Positions 28,139 through 37,880 of a stretch of 64,000 nucleotides of DNA are shown in pieces. The DNA is taken from contig JAOAHN010000072.1 in assembly GCA_026415215.1 (NCBI GenBank), positions 1 to 64,000 on the forward strand, read 5' to 3'. The notes beneath the pieces are model-generated. The model was given only the letters and a program-made list of their open reading frames with translations, was not told where the DNA came from and searched no databases. The DNA comes from Candidatus Hydrogenedentota bacterium (lineage in GTDB: Bacteria; Hydrogenedentota; Hydrogenedentia; Hydrogenedentales; Hydrogenedentaceae). The translations under genes and the position numbers were made by a program. How positions within the stretch are numbered: the stretch's first letter is position 1; each line of letters begins with the position of its first letter.

Positions 28139-30922
28139 GTGTTCATTTTATTAGATAATAGTGGAAATGTATTAAAAGCCGATGAACACTTTTACCATTT
28201 TCTTCAATCTTCTAAAATAACTAACTCCGAAAAGACTCCTATTAACTACTATCATCTAATTTTTCCACATGACCGTAAACGATTTTTAAATTCATTTAGC
28301 ACTACAAAAAAACTAAAACAATCTATAGTAGTCTACAGGCTGAATGATTCATCTCATTCTTGGTGCCTACAAATAAATCTTCCCTTGTTTGAAAATCCAA
28401 TATCTGAAGGCAAGGGCACAGTATTGTGTGATGTACTCCTGCTAAATTATCACAAACCAGGATTTTCTAGTTTAGCAGAAGGAATATTTCATCCGCTCTT
28501 TCCCAATTTTAAAAACCACGGATTAGTTATCTCATATAATGATGTAATTATCTACGCAAATGAAGTTGCTTCTGATATCTTGGGGCTCACCCAAAGTCAA
28601 ATACTGGCTCTTTCCCCAAAAAGCATTTTTGCCTTGCCTGTTTCTAATACCTCAAAAAGCAGTTTAGTTGAAGTAAATCCTCCCTCTGGGTCAAAAAAAT
28701 GGGTGTATCTTAACAATTTTTTGGTTGAAACAATAGAGGGAAAACTACATTACTATATATTTCGCGACTACACTTATCAAATAAATCTCGAAGAAGAGTT
28801 AAAAATTTTCAAGTATATCGTTGACCACGCAGGCATGGAATTTTATCTTTTAGATCCACAGGGCAATTTTGTATATGTTAACGAAGCCTCCGCAAAAAGC
28901 TTAGGTTATGACCTTGCTTATTTCAAGAAGCTCAGTGTACCCCAAATAGACATTCTCTACACGCCGGAAAAATTTAAACATCATTTTGAAGTTCTAAAAA
29001 AGGGAGAAAACTCTCCTTTCATCACTATCCACAAACACAAAGATGGAAGATACATCTTTAAGCAAGTAAAGTCAGTTTACTTGAAGATTGGTGATAAAGA
29101 ATATGTCTATGGGTTCGGAGAGGATATAACTGAGAAGAAAAGAATTAAAGAATTTCTGGATAGAGAGCACACTTATTCCCGTATTCTTATTCAAATTGCC
29201 AAAAGCACTCTGAGAAGTTCAAATGAGGTGATCTCAGAGCTATTAAAAAATGCATTGGAATTGACTGACTCTGACTATATTTCCTTAATAAGTGGCTATT
29301 TAGAAGAGACCCCTATAATAGAAACACCCATCACCTACAGACATACAACTTCGTACGGGAGAGATAATCTATCAGATCTCTTGCACCAATTTATATTAGA
29401 CCTGGAACAGAAGTATTTAAATGAAATCCCTATTTCAGACCCTAACTTCCCTTTCCAATTTAGATACGACTTTTCAGACCTCCAAGGTAAGCCTATACAA
29501 GTTTTCTCTGCGATTGTGCCCATAAAAAATAAGGATTTCGTCTCAGATCTCTTGGTAATGTTCAGGAAAGATAGGGAATTCTCTCAAGATGAACTCGAGC
29601 AATTCTTTTTCTTCGCTAATTCGGCAAGTGACATAGTCAGAAGATTCCAAGCAGAGGAGAATCTTAGAAAAAAAGAAAAAATTTTAGAAGCCGTTTCTAA
29701 ATGTTCAACAATCTTGTTACGCGCTTCTGACTGGCAAGATGAGATTAAAACTGTAGTTGCTGAACTTGGTAATGCCACAGGTGTTAGCCGTTGCTATATA
29801 TTTAAGAATAAAATTTCTTCCGTAGGCACTATATTAACTGACCAGTTATATGAATGGTGTGCTCCATTAATTACTCCACAAATAGATAATCCAGCATTAC
29901 AAAATTTCGACTATGTAGCAAATGGATACAAAAGATGGATTGATGTATTATCTCTAAAACAACCTATTTTCGGGTGTGTAAAGGATTTCCCAGAAGAAGA
30001 ACGAGAGCTTTTGTTTGCTCAAGATATAAAGTCAATCGCAGTTGTACCAATTTTTGTGTTTGATAACTGGTGGGGGCTTATAGGGTTTGATGAATGCCAC
30101 GAGGAAAAACGGTGGACATCTTCTGAGATTCACGCCCTGAGTATAGCTGCAAAAATGATTGGGTCTGTAATAGAAAGACAACATATTCAGAATATCATAG
30201 ATGAGCAAAAGAAAAGGCTCGAATCAATTGAAAAATTAACATCCCTTGGACTTGTGGCAAGTGGAATCGCACACGAGATTAACAATCCGCTTGCTACTAT
30301 TTCTTTAGGAGTTCAGAATCTAATTCCATTAATTGAAGAGTTAAATGAACAATTAAATCTTAAAACAGAGTGTTTAAATATATTAGAAAAAATAAAGAGA
30401 AATATAGATCGAATAGAAAAAATAGTTAAAGGTGTAAAAGTCTTTGCCCGATCTAAAGTAGACCTTAAATTTGAGTCATATTCATTAGAAAAGATTATCA
30501 AAGAAGCGGTGGAAATAGTTCATAACAGGTTGACATCTAATAAAATTAATCTTACTGTTTCAGAAATTAAGAAAAATGTGAAAATTGAGGTTATTCCCTC
30601 TTTGTTCGTTCAAGTGATTGTTAATTTATTAAACAATGCTATAGACGCAGTTGAAAATGTTCCAGAACCTAATATTTCTATCCAAATATCTGAAACAAGA
30701 GAAGTTGTTTCCATAAATGTGTTAGATAACGGAATGGGTGTTCCAGATGACTTACTAAGTAGGATAACTGAGCCATTTTTTACTACAAAGTCGAACGATA
30801 GCAGGTTGGGTCTCGGTTTAGCTATTTCAAAGGCTATCTTAGACATCCATGGCGGAAAAATAGAGTGTGTATCCCGTAGAGGAGATACAAGGTTCACAGT
30901 CATTATGAAGAAAGTCATATAA
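28139..30922 (+). CDS. PAS/GAF sensor histidine kinase
   Basis: GIAHEINNPLATISLG H-box, LLNNAIDAVENV N-box, DNGMGVP, LGLGLAISKAILDIHGG; GTG start after GGGAGG. Confidence 0.92.
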   Translation: MFILLDNSGNVLKADEHFYHFLQSSKITNSEKTPINYYHLIFPHDRKRFLNSFSTTKKLKQSIVVYRLNDSSHSWCLQINLPLFENPISEGKGTVLCDVLLLNYHKPGFSSLAEGIFHPLFPNFKNHGLVISYNDVIIYANEVASDILGLTQSQILALSPKSIFALPVSNTSKSSLVEVNPPSGSKKWVYLNNFLVETIEGKLHYYIFRDYTYQINLEEELKIFKYIVDHAGMEFYLLDPQGNFVYVNEASAKSLGYDLAYFKKLSVPQIDILYTPEKFKHHFEVLKKGENSPFITIHKHKDGRYIFKQVKSVYLKIGDKEYVYGFGEDITEKKRIKEFLDREHTYSRILIQIAKSTLRSSNEVISELLKNALELTDSDYISLISGYLEETPIIETPITYRHTTSYGRDNLSDLLHQFILDLEQKYLNEIPISDPNFPFQFRYDFSDLQGKPIQVFSAIVPIKNKDFVSDLLVMFRKDREFSQDELEQFFFFANSASDIVRRFQAEENLRKKEKILEAVSKCSTILLRASDWQDEIKTVVAELGNATGVSRCYIFKNKISSVGTILTDQLYEWCAPLITPQIDNPALQNFDYVANGYKRWIDVLSLKQPIFGCVKDFPEEERELLFAQDIKSIAVVPIFVFDNWWGLIGFDECHEEKRWTSSEIHALSIAAKMIGSVIERQHIQNIIDEQKKRLESIEKLTSLGLVASGIAHEINNPLATISLGVQNLIPLIEELNEQLNLKTECLNILEKIKRNIDRIEKIVKGVKVFARSKVDLKFESYSLEKIIKEAVEIVHNRLTSNKINLTVSEIKKNVKIEVIPSLFVQVIVNLLNNAIDAVENVPEPNISIQISETREVVSINVLDNGMGVPDDLLSRITEPFFTTKSNDSRLGLGLAISKAILDIHGGKIECVSRRGDTRFTVIMKKVI

Positions 30923-30923
30923 G

Positions 30924-31655
30924 ATGTCGAAAAATCAAAAAAAAGTAGAAGTTTGGATTGTAGAAGATGAGATTGACCTGAGTGAAATGTTAGCACTGAG
31001 TCTAAGGAACAATGGTTGTGAAGTAATAGAATTTTCTAATTCTGAGAAATTTCTGGAAGTTTTTGAATTGAGGAAACCTCCAAATGTAGTAATCACTGAT
31101 ATAAGATTTCCATTTGGACCAAATGGGAGAGACTTGTTAAAGGCTATTAAAAGTAAAGATGTTTTCAGTCCCTCAGTAATAATTGTAACCGCTTATGAAG
31201 ACTACCCCATTGAAACTTTGTATAATGAAGGAGCAGAATCTATTTTTATAAAACCCTTTGACCTTCAGGAGATAGGGTTTACAGTAAATAGATTGGCTCT
31301 GCCCTTAAGAGAGAGAATTACTACTGAACCTACTGAGTTTTTCCAACACTTTTCTTCTTCAAAAATTGTTAACAACTGTGATGTTGGGGATTATATGTTT
31401 GGAAGGGGAGGGATGTGCATTAAAACTAATCAGCGACTATTTATGAACGAAATTGTCAATTTTACAATTAGTATTAGAGAATTAGATAATATCAATGTAG
31501 AAGTTATAGGTATCGTAAGATGGGAAAATATCTATTCCCAAATACCTGAATATGGAATAGAAATAATTAAACTTACACCACCTGACCCTTATTTAGAGTT
31601 AGTTGAAAAAACACATCCATTGGCATATATACCTAATATAACTATAAACTCGTAA
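30924..31655 (+). CDS. Response regulator: receiver plus PilZ-like output domain
   Basis: IVEDEIDLSEML, VVITDIRFPFG, IVTAYEDYP, IKPFDLQE; C-term GRGGMCIKTNQRLFMNEIVNF...YGIEIIKL. Confidence 0.82.
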   Translation: MSKNQKKVEVWIVEDEIDLSEMLALSLRNNGCEVIEFSNSEKFLEVFELRKPPNVVITDIRFPFGPNGRDLLKAIKSKDVFSPSVIIVTAYEDYPIETLYNEGAESIFIKPFDLQEIGFTVNRLALPLRERITTEPTEFFQHFSSSKIVNNCDVGDYMFGRGGMCIKTNQRLFMNEIVNFTISIRELDNINVEVIGIVRWENIYSQIPEYGIEIIKLTPPDPYLELVEKTHPLAYIPNITINS

Positions 31656-31671
31656 ATTAAGGAGAAGATAG

Positions 31672-32274
31672 ATGACTAAATTTCTACATTGCATATTACT
31701 ACTTGCATTAGTTTTGTCCTCTTCAATTTACTGGTGTGGGTGTCAGACATATGGAGAAGCAGCAGGTTTAGGTGCTGCAGTAGGTAGTGTTGCCGGTGCA
31801 GTAATAGGACATCAGTCAGGTCATGCATTAGAGGGCGCAGCAGTAGGAGCAGTGCTCGGTGGTTTAGCCGGGTTGGTAGCACACGACATAAAAGTGAGGC
31901 AAGCTAAGTCTGCCCAACAAACCGCAGCTGAATACAATTATCAGGCATCTCAAGGAGAAAAACTGCTCTTCGAGAGAGCGGAAGTTTTACCACCTACTAC
32001 CACTCCAGGTAATATGATAGAGTCTACAATACAGTACGCTCTGCTGGGTACAGGGTCCGGTGTTCAAGTCACAGAAAGTAGAACACTTGTAAAAGGAAAT
32101 CAAGTTATCGCAGAACTTTCCACATCTACTATGACAAGAACTGATGGAACCTGGGTTAGCAGTCAGCAATTTAGACTTCCTCCTAACTTAACCCCAGGAG
32201 AATACTCTATTCTGACCAGGGTTACTACTCGTTTATCATCTATCTCAGGAAGTGCAAGTTTTATAGTAAATTAG
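31672..32274 (+). CDS. Glycine-zipper lipoprotein
   Basis: Lipobox-like YWCGC; GAAVGSVAGAVIGHQSGHALEGAAVGAVLGGLAGL. Confidence 0.8.
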   Translation: MTKFLHCILLLALVLSSSIYWCGCQTYGEAAGLGAAVGSVAGAVIGHQSGHALEGAAVGAVLGGLAGLVAHDIKVRQAKSAQQTAAEYNYQASQGEKLLFERAEVLPPTTTPGNMIESTIQYALLGTGSGVQVTESRTLVKGNQVIAELSTSTMTRTDGTWVSSQQFRLPPNLTPGEYSILTRVTTRLSSISGSASFIVN

Positions 32275-32275
32275 A

Positions 32276-33592
32276 ATGCTCAAGGTGATGCAAAGGATAA
32301 CAATACTTATATTAACCTATTTACTTTTTTCAACAATGTTAACTTCCTCAGTAAATTCTGAGATACTTGCGGGCTCATCAAAAATTTCCATAAATCCATT
32401 TCCTCAGGGACTAAATGTTCAATTAGGAGGTTATGGTGAAAGAGCAGGTAAGCCTGCGGAAGGAGTTCATGATACAACTTACGCCAAGGCACTTGTTCTC
32501 CATGATCCTTATAAAAATCAGTATCTTTTTATTATAACAGCAGATATTTGTCATATACCCTGGAGTGTAGTAAAACATACGGTAGCAAAAGCAAAATTAC
32601 CTTATCTAAACGAAGATAACCTTGTAATAATGGCATCTCACACCCATGCGGGACTTGAGGGAATGTCTCTGGATGAAAGAAATATTCTTCAAAACCAGCA
32701 TATAGGTATATTTGACCCTAAGATGCTCGAATTTATCACATCTCAGCTTGCAATTCTAATTAAAGATTCATTAAAAGAATTACATCCAGTCACTTTTTCT
32801 TCCAAAGCTGTGGAGGTGGTGGGCTTAAACAAAAACAGACGAAATGATAAAAAGCCCGTAGACTCCACGCTAAATATATTGAGGTTCGATCGTAATGGTG
32901 CCCCATGGGTTATATTCGTCAACTATACCGCTCACGAAACTATTATGACTCCTAAAGAAATGCTTCTATCAGCTGGATATCCAGGTATTATTCAAAGGAT
33001 AGTAGAAGCATTCTATCCCGGTTCCACTTGTATGTTTTCCAACGGTGCAGAGGGAGATGTTGCCCCCGCAGGATATTCGGGAAGCTCTGCCTGGGAGAAA
33101 ATGGAAAACTATGGAATTGCCCTCTCAAAAGTTACATTAGAAGCTTTAGAATCCATGAGTACTAACCCCATAACTTCCTTTAATCACGAAGTTTTATGGG
33201 TAGAACTTCCCCCGAAAGAACTTGCTCCTGATTTTCTCAAAATTGCAGGTGATGAATATAGAGTTCCTGAAGAAGTAGCAAGAAGTGTCATAAGTCAACT
33301 TTTTCCTGATAAGGCACCTATTCATGGTATTAGGATCAATAGTTCCGCTATTATAACTTTTCCCGGAGAGCCTATTTCTGCAATAGGTTTAGCAGTTAAA
33401 CAAAGAATGCGAGAGAAGAACATAGAACACCCGGTAGTGGTATCTCTTACAAATGACTTAATAGGCTATATACTTACAGAGGAAGAATACTCCAATAGTG
33501 GATACGAAGTTACCGCTTCCTTTTATGGCTCCCAACTTGGCGCCCTAATCACTCAATCTGCTTATACTTTAATAGATAAATTAGCAGATTAA
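32276..33592 (+). CDS. Secreted neutral/alkaline ceramidase N-terminal-domain-like hydrolase
   Basis: Signal segment; LGGYGERAGKPAEGVHDTTYAKALVL, ASHTHAGLEG, FSNGAEGDVAP. Confidence 0.7.
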   Translation: MLKVMQRITILILTYLLFSTMLTSSVNSEILAGSSKISINPFPQGLNVQLGGYGERAGKPAEGVHDTTYAKALVLHDPYKNQYLFIITADICHIPWSVVKHTVAKAKLPYLNEDNLVIMASHTHAGLEGMSLDERNILQNQHIGIFDPKMLEFITSQLAILIKDSLKELHPVTFSSKAVEVVGLNKNRRNDKKPVDSTLNILRFDRNGAPWVIFVNYTAHETIMTPKEMLLSAGYPGIIQRIVEAFYPGSTCMFSNGAEGDVAPAGYSGSSAWEKMENYGIALSKVTLEALESMSTNPITSFNHEVLWVELPPKELAPDFLKIAGDEYRVPEEVARSVISQLFPDKAPIHGIRINSSAIITFPGEPISAIGLAVKQRMREKNIEHPVVVSLTNDLIGYILTEEEYSNSGYEVTASFYGSQLGALITQSAYTLIDKLAD

Positions 33593-33628
33593 TAGCAGTC
33601 CTTACTATATTGAAGAATCCATCTTTTT

Positions 33629-34720
33629 CTATCCGTGGCTTTTCACAAAGTCCTCCATAAATTTACTAAGTGCCAGGCACCCTTCATACGGCATAGCATT
33701 ATAAATTGAAGCTCTGCAACCTCCTACAGATCTATGCCCCTTCAAACCATGCAGACCTTCAGCAGTAGCCTTTTCTAAAAACTCCTTCTCTAAGCTCTCC
33801 GACGGAAGTCTGAAAGTGATGTTCATCCTCGAACGAGATGTTTTTTCTGCATGCCCTAAATAAAATTCACTATACTTATCGATTACATCATATATAACTT
33901 GGGCTTTCTTCTTGTTAATCTCCTCTATTTTTTCAAGTCCCCCTACGCTATTCAAAACCCAATCCAGGACAAGCGATATTATGTAGATATTCCATGTGGA
34001 GGGCGTATTGTATAGAGAATTATTCTCTACCATTACTTTATAGTCAAGCAAAGAGGGTAATCCATTTGGGACTCGTTCAAGTAAATCTTCCCTTATTATG
34101 ACTACTGCTGTGCCAGAGGGGCCTATGTTCTTCTGTGCTCCTGCATATATCAGTGCGTACTTAGTTATATCTATGGGTCTGGATAAGAAATCTGAAGATG
34201 CATCACAGAAAAGAGGTTTGTCACCGACTTCAGGTTCCTCAAAAAATTCAATACCTTGAATTGTCTCATTGGAGGTAAAATGAACATACTTTGCATCTGG
34301 GGATAGTCTCAACTCCTCTGATTTAGGAATCCTTCTATAATTTTCACCTTTTCCTGACCATACTTCTACCACCTCACCATGCTTTTTAGCCTCACCCATT
34401 GCCTTGGATGCCCACGAACCCGTGTTAATATAGTCTGCTTTTCCTCCATTCAGAAAATTCATTGCTATCATCGAAAACTGTAGCGTAGCACCTCCGGGGG
34501 TAAAAATAATACTATAATTCCTTGGAAGGTTTAAGAGTTTTCTCAGAGAATCTTTTGCTGATTCTAAAATTTTCTCAAAAACTTTTGATCTATGACTTAT
34601 TTCCATTATAGAAGCACCTGCACCGGGGTATACCAACAGCTCTTCTTGTGCTTTCTGTAGAACTGGTTCTGGCAAAACTGACGGTCCTGCAGAAAAGTTA
34701 AATACGCGCCCTGGTAACAT
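33629..34720 (-). CDS. serC: Phosphoserine aminotransferase
   Basis: FNFSAGPSVLPEPVL, YAGAQKNIGPSGTAVVIIR, GLKGHRSVGGCRASIYNAMP; SD AGAGGAG. Confidence 0.96.
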   Translation of the reverse strand: MLPGRVFNFSAGPSVLPEPVLQKAQEELLVYPGAGASIMEISHRSKVFEKILESAKDSLRKLLNLPRNYSIIFTPGGATLQFSMIAMNFLNGGKADYINTGSWASKAMGEAKKHGEVVEVWSGKGENYRRIPKSEELRLSPDAKYVHFTSNETIQGIEFFEEPEVGDKPLFCDASSDFLSRPIDITKYALIYAGAQKNIGPSGTAVVIIREDLLERVPNGLPSLLDYKVMVENNSLYNTPSTWNIYIISLVLDWVLNSVGGLEKIEEINKKKAQVIYDVIDKYSEFYLGHAEKTSRSRMNITFRLPSESLEKEFLEKATAEGLHGLKGHRSVGGCRASIYNAMPYEGCLALSKFMEDFVKSHG

Positions 34721-34904
34721 ATTATTTCTCCTCTGGCTATGATTAAAATAAAAAATAAAAACTATAATTCTTCTAATTTTAACATATTGCCTATATCAAA
34801 ATAAAACTTATCATCAAAAAGAGATTTACTTCAAATCAACCTTCAAAAAATCAATCTTTTATATGCTTTCGTTAATATTGGATATCTTAATTATTTACAC
34901 AGGT

Positions 34905-34922
34905 TTGTGAATCATATCACAA
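34905..34922. promoter_or_regulatory. CRP-type palindrome TTGTGA-N6-TCACAA
   Basis: TTGTGAATCATATCACAA contains the exact CRP-family consensus TGTGA-N6-TCACA in a non-coding gap. Confidence 0.35.
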
Positions 34923-34974
34923 GTTTAAATTACTATCATCCTCGTTATTTATATATACTACTAATATTGCATGC

Positions 34975-36117
34975 CTAATAATGACATTTCTTCGCTTCGT
35001 CTGCATAGGCTCTAATTAATTCTAAATTCGCATCAAAAAAGTGGTCAGAAGGTGAGAGAATGTATCCTCCTCCTTCCCCAGCTTCTTCAAAACACTTTCT
35101 CACAGCCTTGCGCGTGTCTTCGGAAGAACAACCAATAAAATAATGATATTGATCAAAACCACCTATTAGACACACTTTATCTCCTACTCTCTTTTTCACT
35201 TCCCTAAGATTTACATCTCCTCCCATTTCTGTTGGAGTCAGAGTTTCAATTGCATCCGGCCCCATCGATACTATCAAATCCAATATTGGCATCATACCTC
35301 CACAGGTGTGGTAAACAATCTTTTGACTTTGCTTATGGATTTCTTCAATTAGCACTGAATCATACGGTGCTACAAATTTCTCAAATACAGAAGGTGATAT
35401 GACAGTAGATGATGCATCACCTCCTCCCAATTCCAAAATATCATATTTAGCACCTTTTAAGGACTTTATTGTTACTAATTTCCTTTCTCTCAATATCGAT
35501 AAAAATTCATGAACCCATATAGGGTCATAAAAAGTTTCCAGTATTAGATTCTCTATTCCATACATACATGCCGCATCTTGCCAACAACCGGGTTGACCAA
35601 ATACATCGAAACAAGGCATTACAGTGCCTCTTACAAGTCCTCTTTCCCCAAACTCTTCTGCAAACTTATTCACTAAATCCACATCGTAAACTGGCTTGGT
35701 AATGTATTCTAATAAATTTATATCTGATTTTTTCTTAATGGGTCTTTCCAATAGCCATACTGTGTGTTTATTAAACTTTCGCACACAACTTAGGTTACCT
35801 TTGGGGGTTATTATATTCACCCTTTCTATTGGAAAACCTTCCTCGTACCCTAAGTTCTCTCTTTCTACCCGCCACGAATCAGAAATTATGAATTGATTAT
35901 CTCTACTCCAGTATTCTCCAAGACTAAAGTTTGGTTTTATCGGCATAGTCCACAGTATAGGGTCTAATCCAAAATAATCAAAAAACGATTGTTCATCGAT
36001 TCCGTTCATATATGTGTCCAAAAAATACTTCATTAAGTGATGGGTAGTTACAGGTAGACGGTCGGGTTTTCCTCTGGAGAGAGCTGTTAGAAATCTCCGT
36101 TTTGCAGTCCACTCCAT
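34975..36117 (-). CDS. Uroporphyrinogen decarboxylase (URO-D)/MtaA-MtbA-like protein
   Basis: KIVYHTCGGMMPILDLIVSMGPDAIETLTP, ICLIGGFDQ-type region, N-terminal GKPDRLPV. Confidence 0.85.
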   Translation of the reverse strand: MEWTAKRRFLTALSRGKPDRLPVTTHHLMKYFLDTYMNGIDEQSFFDYFGLDPILWTMPIKPNFSLGEYWSRDNQFIISDSWRVERENLGYEEGFPIERVNIITPKGNLSCVRKFNKHTVWLLERPIKKKSDINLLEYITKPVYDVDLVNKFAEEFGERGLVRGTVMPCFDVFGQPGCWQDAACMYGIENLILETFYDPIWVHEFLSILRERKLVTIKSLKGAKYDILELGGGDASSTVISPSVFEKFVAPYDSVLIEEIHKQSQKIVYHTCGGMMPILDLIVSMGPDAIETLTPTEMGGDVNLREVKKRVGDKVCLIGGFDQYHYFIGCSSEDTRKAVRKCFEEAGEGGGYILSPSDHFFDANLELIRAYADEAKKCHY

Positions 36118-36241
36118 ACTAATTAATCTCGTAGAATTGATCTTGATTTAATCTCTGTTTAAGTGTTTTTTCAAATTTTAATATAATAATTGACAATACT
36201 TTTGCTATACAAAAATAACTAAGAATTTACTTTTACCATAA

Positions 36242-36820
36242 ATGGACGAATTCTTACAATATAAGAGAGAACCGGTTCCTTATACTCCTCAAGAACCTTA
36301 CTACCTGGGACTTAATATAGATGAACTCCCACCTATAAGGAGAAATCCTATCTACATAATCTTAGATAACCTTAGAAGTGCCTACAATGTAGGTTCAATT
36401 TTTAGAACAGGCGATGCTGGAGCAGTCGAGCACATATACTTATGTGGAATGTCTGCTCACCCACCACACCGAAAGATAGAAAAAACAGCCCTCGGTGCTC
36501 ATGAATATGTTCCATGGAGTTATTTCGAACGCACTAAAGATTGCGTTATGTTGTTAAAAAGTAAAGGGATTCCTGTGGTTGCGATAGAGATTACCCAAAG
36601 TTCAAAATCACTGTTTGACTATACTTGGCAAAAACCAATAGCTATTGTGTTAGGCAATGAAGTTGTCGGTGTTCAGGAAAAAGTATTGAAAATCGTTGAC
36701 GATGTAGTCAGGATTCCTATGTTTGGGTACAAAAATACAATAAATGTTGCCACTACTTTCGGTATTATACTTTATGACATTCTTAGAAAGTGGAACGATC
36801 CTACTTTTCAGAATAGATAG
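36242..36820 (+). CDS. SpoU/TrmH family RNA 2'-O-methyltransferase
   Basis: NLRSAYNVGSIFRTGDAGAVEHIYLCG, IAIVLGNEVVGV, VRIPMFGYKNTINVATTFGI. Confidence 0.93.
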   Translation: MDEFLQYKREPVPYTPQEPYYLGLNIDELPPIRRNPIYIILDNLRSAYNVGSIFRTGDAGAVEHIYLCGMSAHPPHRKIEKTALGAHEYVPWSYFERTKDCVMLLKSKGIPVVAIEITQSSKSLFDYTWQKPIAIVLGNEVVGVQEKVLKIVDDVVRIPMFGYKNTINVATTFGIILYDILRKWNDPTFQNR

Positions 36821-36855
36821 CTACTATATAATTAATCTATTCATAAATTTCTTAA

Positions 36856-37854
36856 CTACACTTTGTTCCGCTTTATTTTGACCTTTTTTTGTGCTTTCGC
36901 TGATTCGTACGCATATACGGTAACTTCGACCGAACGGACTCCATCTACACCGGTAGAAAGCGGATCTCTTTTTTCTTCAATGGAATGAACGAAATCTTCA
37001 ATTAAGGCAAGGTCTGGATTTTCTCCCCAAAAAGCCCATTCCGCTTTCATTACAGCATCGGAATAAACATTTAACTTTTGGTTAAATGCATCTACATATA
37101 AAACTCCCTTAGTGCCCACTATCTCCATAGTTACATCACCCCAAGTAGGAAAGCTCTTGGGCCTGCTCCAACTTGCTATGTGAGACACTTGAATTTCGTC
37201 TTCCATTTCTAATTGCAATACGCCTATGTCGTCAGTATCGAAAACACCTTTGTGCATTTGATTACCCAAATCACAATATACCCATTCGAATTCCTTATTT
37301 AACATCCATCTTAGCACATCTACAACATGTACTGTATGGTCCATAGTTGCGCCTCCCCCTGAAAGCGAGACTTCTGAAAACCATCCTCCTGGATAAGTCC
37401 CATTGTTAGTGCATGAAATTGCAAGTATGGTCCCTAATTTTCCACTACCAATATAGTCCCTTGCCCTCTCAATAGCCGGAATGAATCTACAAGGAAATGC
37501 GATCCCTAATCCCACTTTTTCTCTTCTACAGGTATTTACCATCGATATAGAATCTTCAATCGTAGTAGCCAATGGTTTTTCACATAATATCCATTTCTTT
37601 GCAGAAGCACACTCTTCCACCATACGCTTGTGATTGGCATTTTCAGATGTAATGATTACTCCATCAATTGGAAGTCCTAAAAAATCATCCAGATTCTCAA
37701 CAAACCTGGTGTTATATTTTTCACTGGCCTCTTTACCCCTGTTTTTATCATCATCCCAAATTGCGGTAAGTTCAACCCCCGGTAGTGAATTTACACAATG
37801 AGCATAGCTATATGCATGAAGATGTGCAAAACTCATTATTCCTATCCTAATCAT
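36856..37854 (-). CDS. Gfo/Idh/MocA family oxidoreductase
   Basis: IRIGIMSFAHLHAYSYA, DGVIITSENANH, CEKPLATTIEDS, GGGATMDHTVHVVDVLRWML. Confidence 0.9.
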   Translation of the reverse strand: MIRIGIMSFAHLHAYSYAHCVNSLPGVELTAIWDDDKNRGKEASEKYNTRFVENLDDFLGLPIDGVIITSENANHKRMVEECASAKKWILCEKPLATTIEDSISMVNTCRREKVGLGIAFPCRFIPAIERARDYIGSGKLGTILAISCTNNGTYPGGWFSEVSLSGGGATMDHTVHVVDVLRWMLNKEFEWVYCDLGNQMHKGVFDTDDIGVLQLEMEDEIQVSHIASWSRPKSFPTWGDVTMEIVGTKGVLYVDAFNQKLNVYSDAVMKAEWAFWGENPDLALIEDFVHSIEEKRDPLSTGVDGVRSVEVTVYAYESAKAQKKVKIKRNKV

Positions 37855-37880
37855 AATACTTTCTCCTCTTATTAAGAACT

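Noticed and set aside
32276-33592. Evidence for sphingolipid metabolism
   Set aside because: The ceramidase-N-terminal-like fold alone is found in many hydrolases of unknown substrate; no sphingolipid genes seen nearby.
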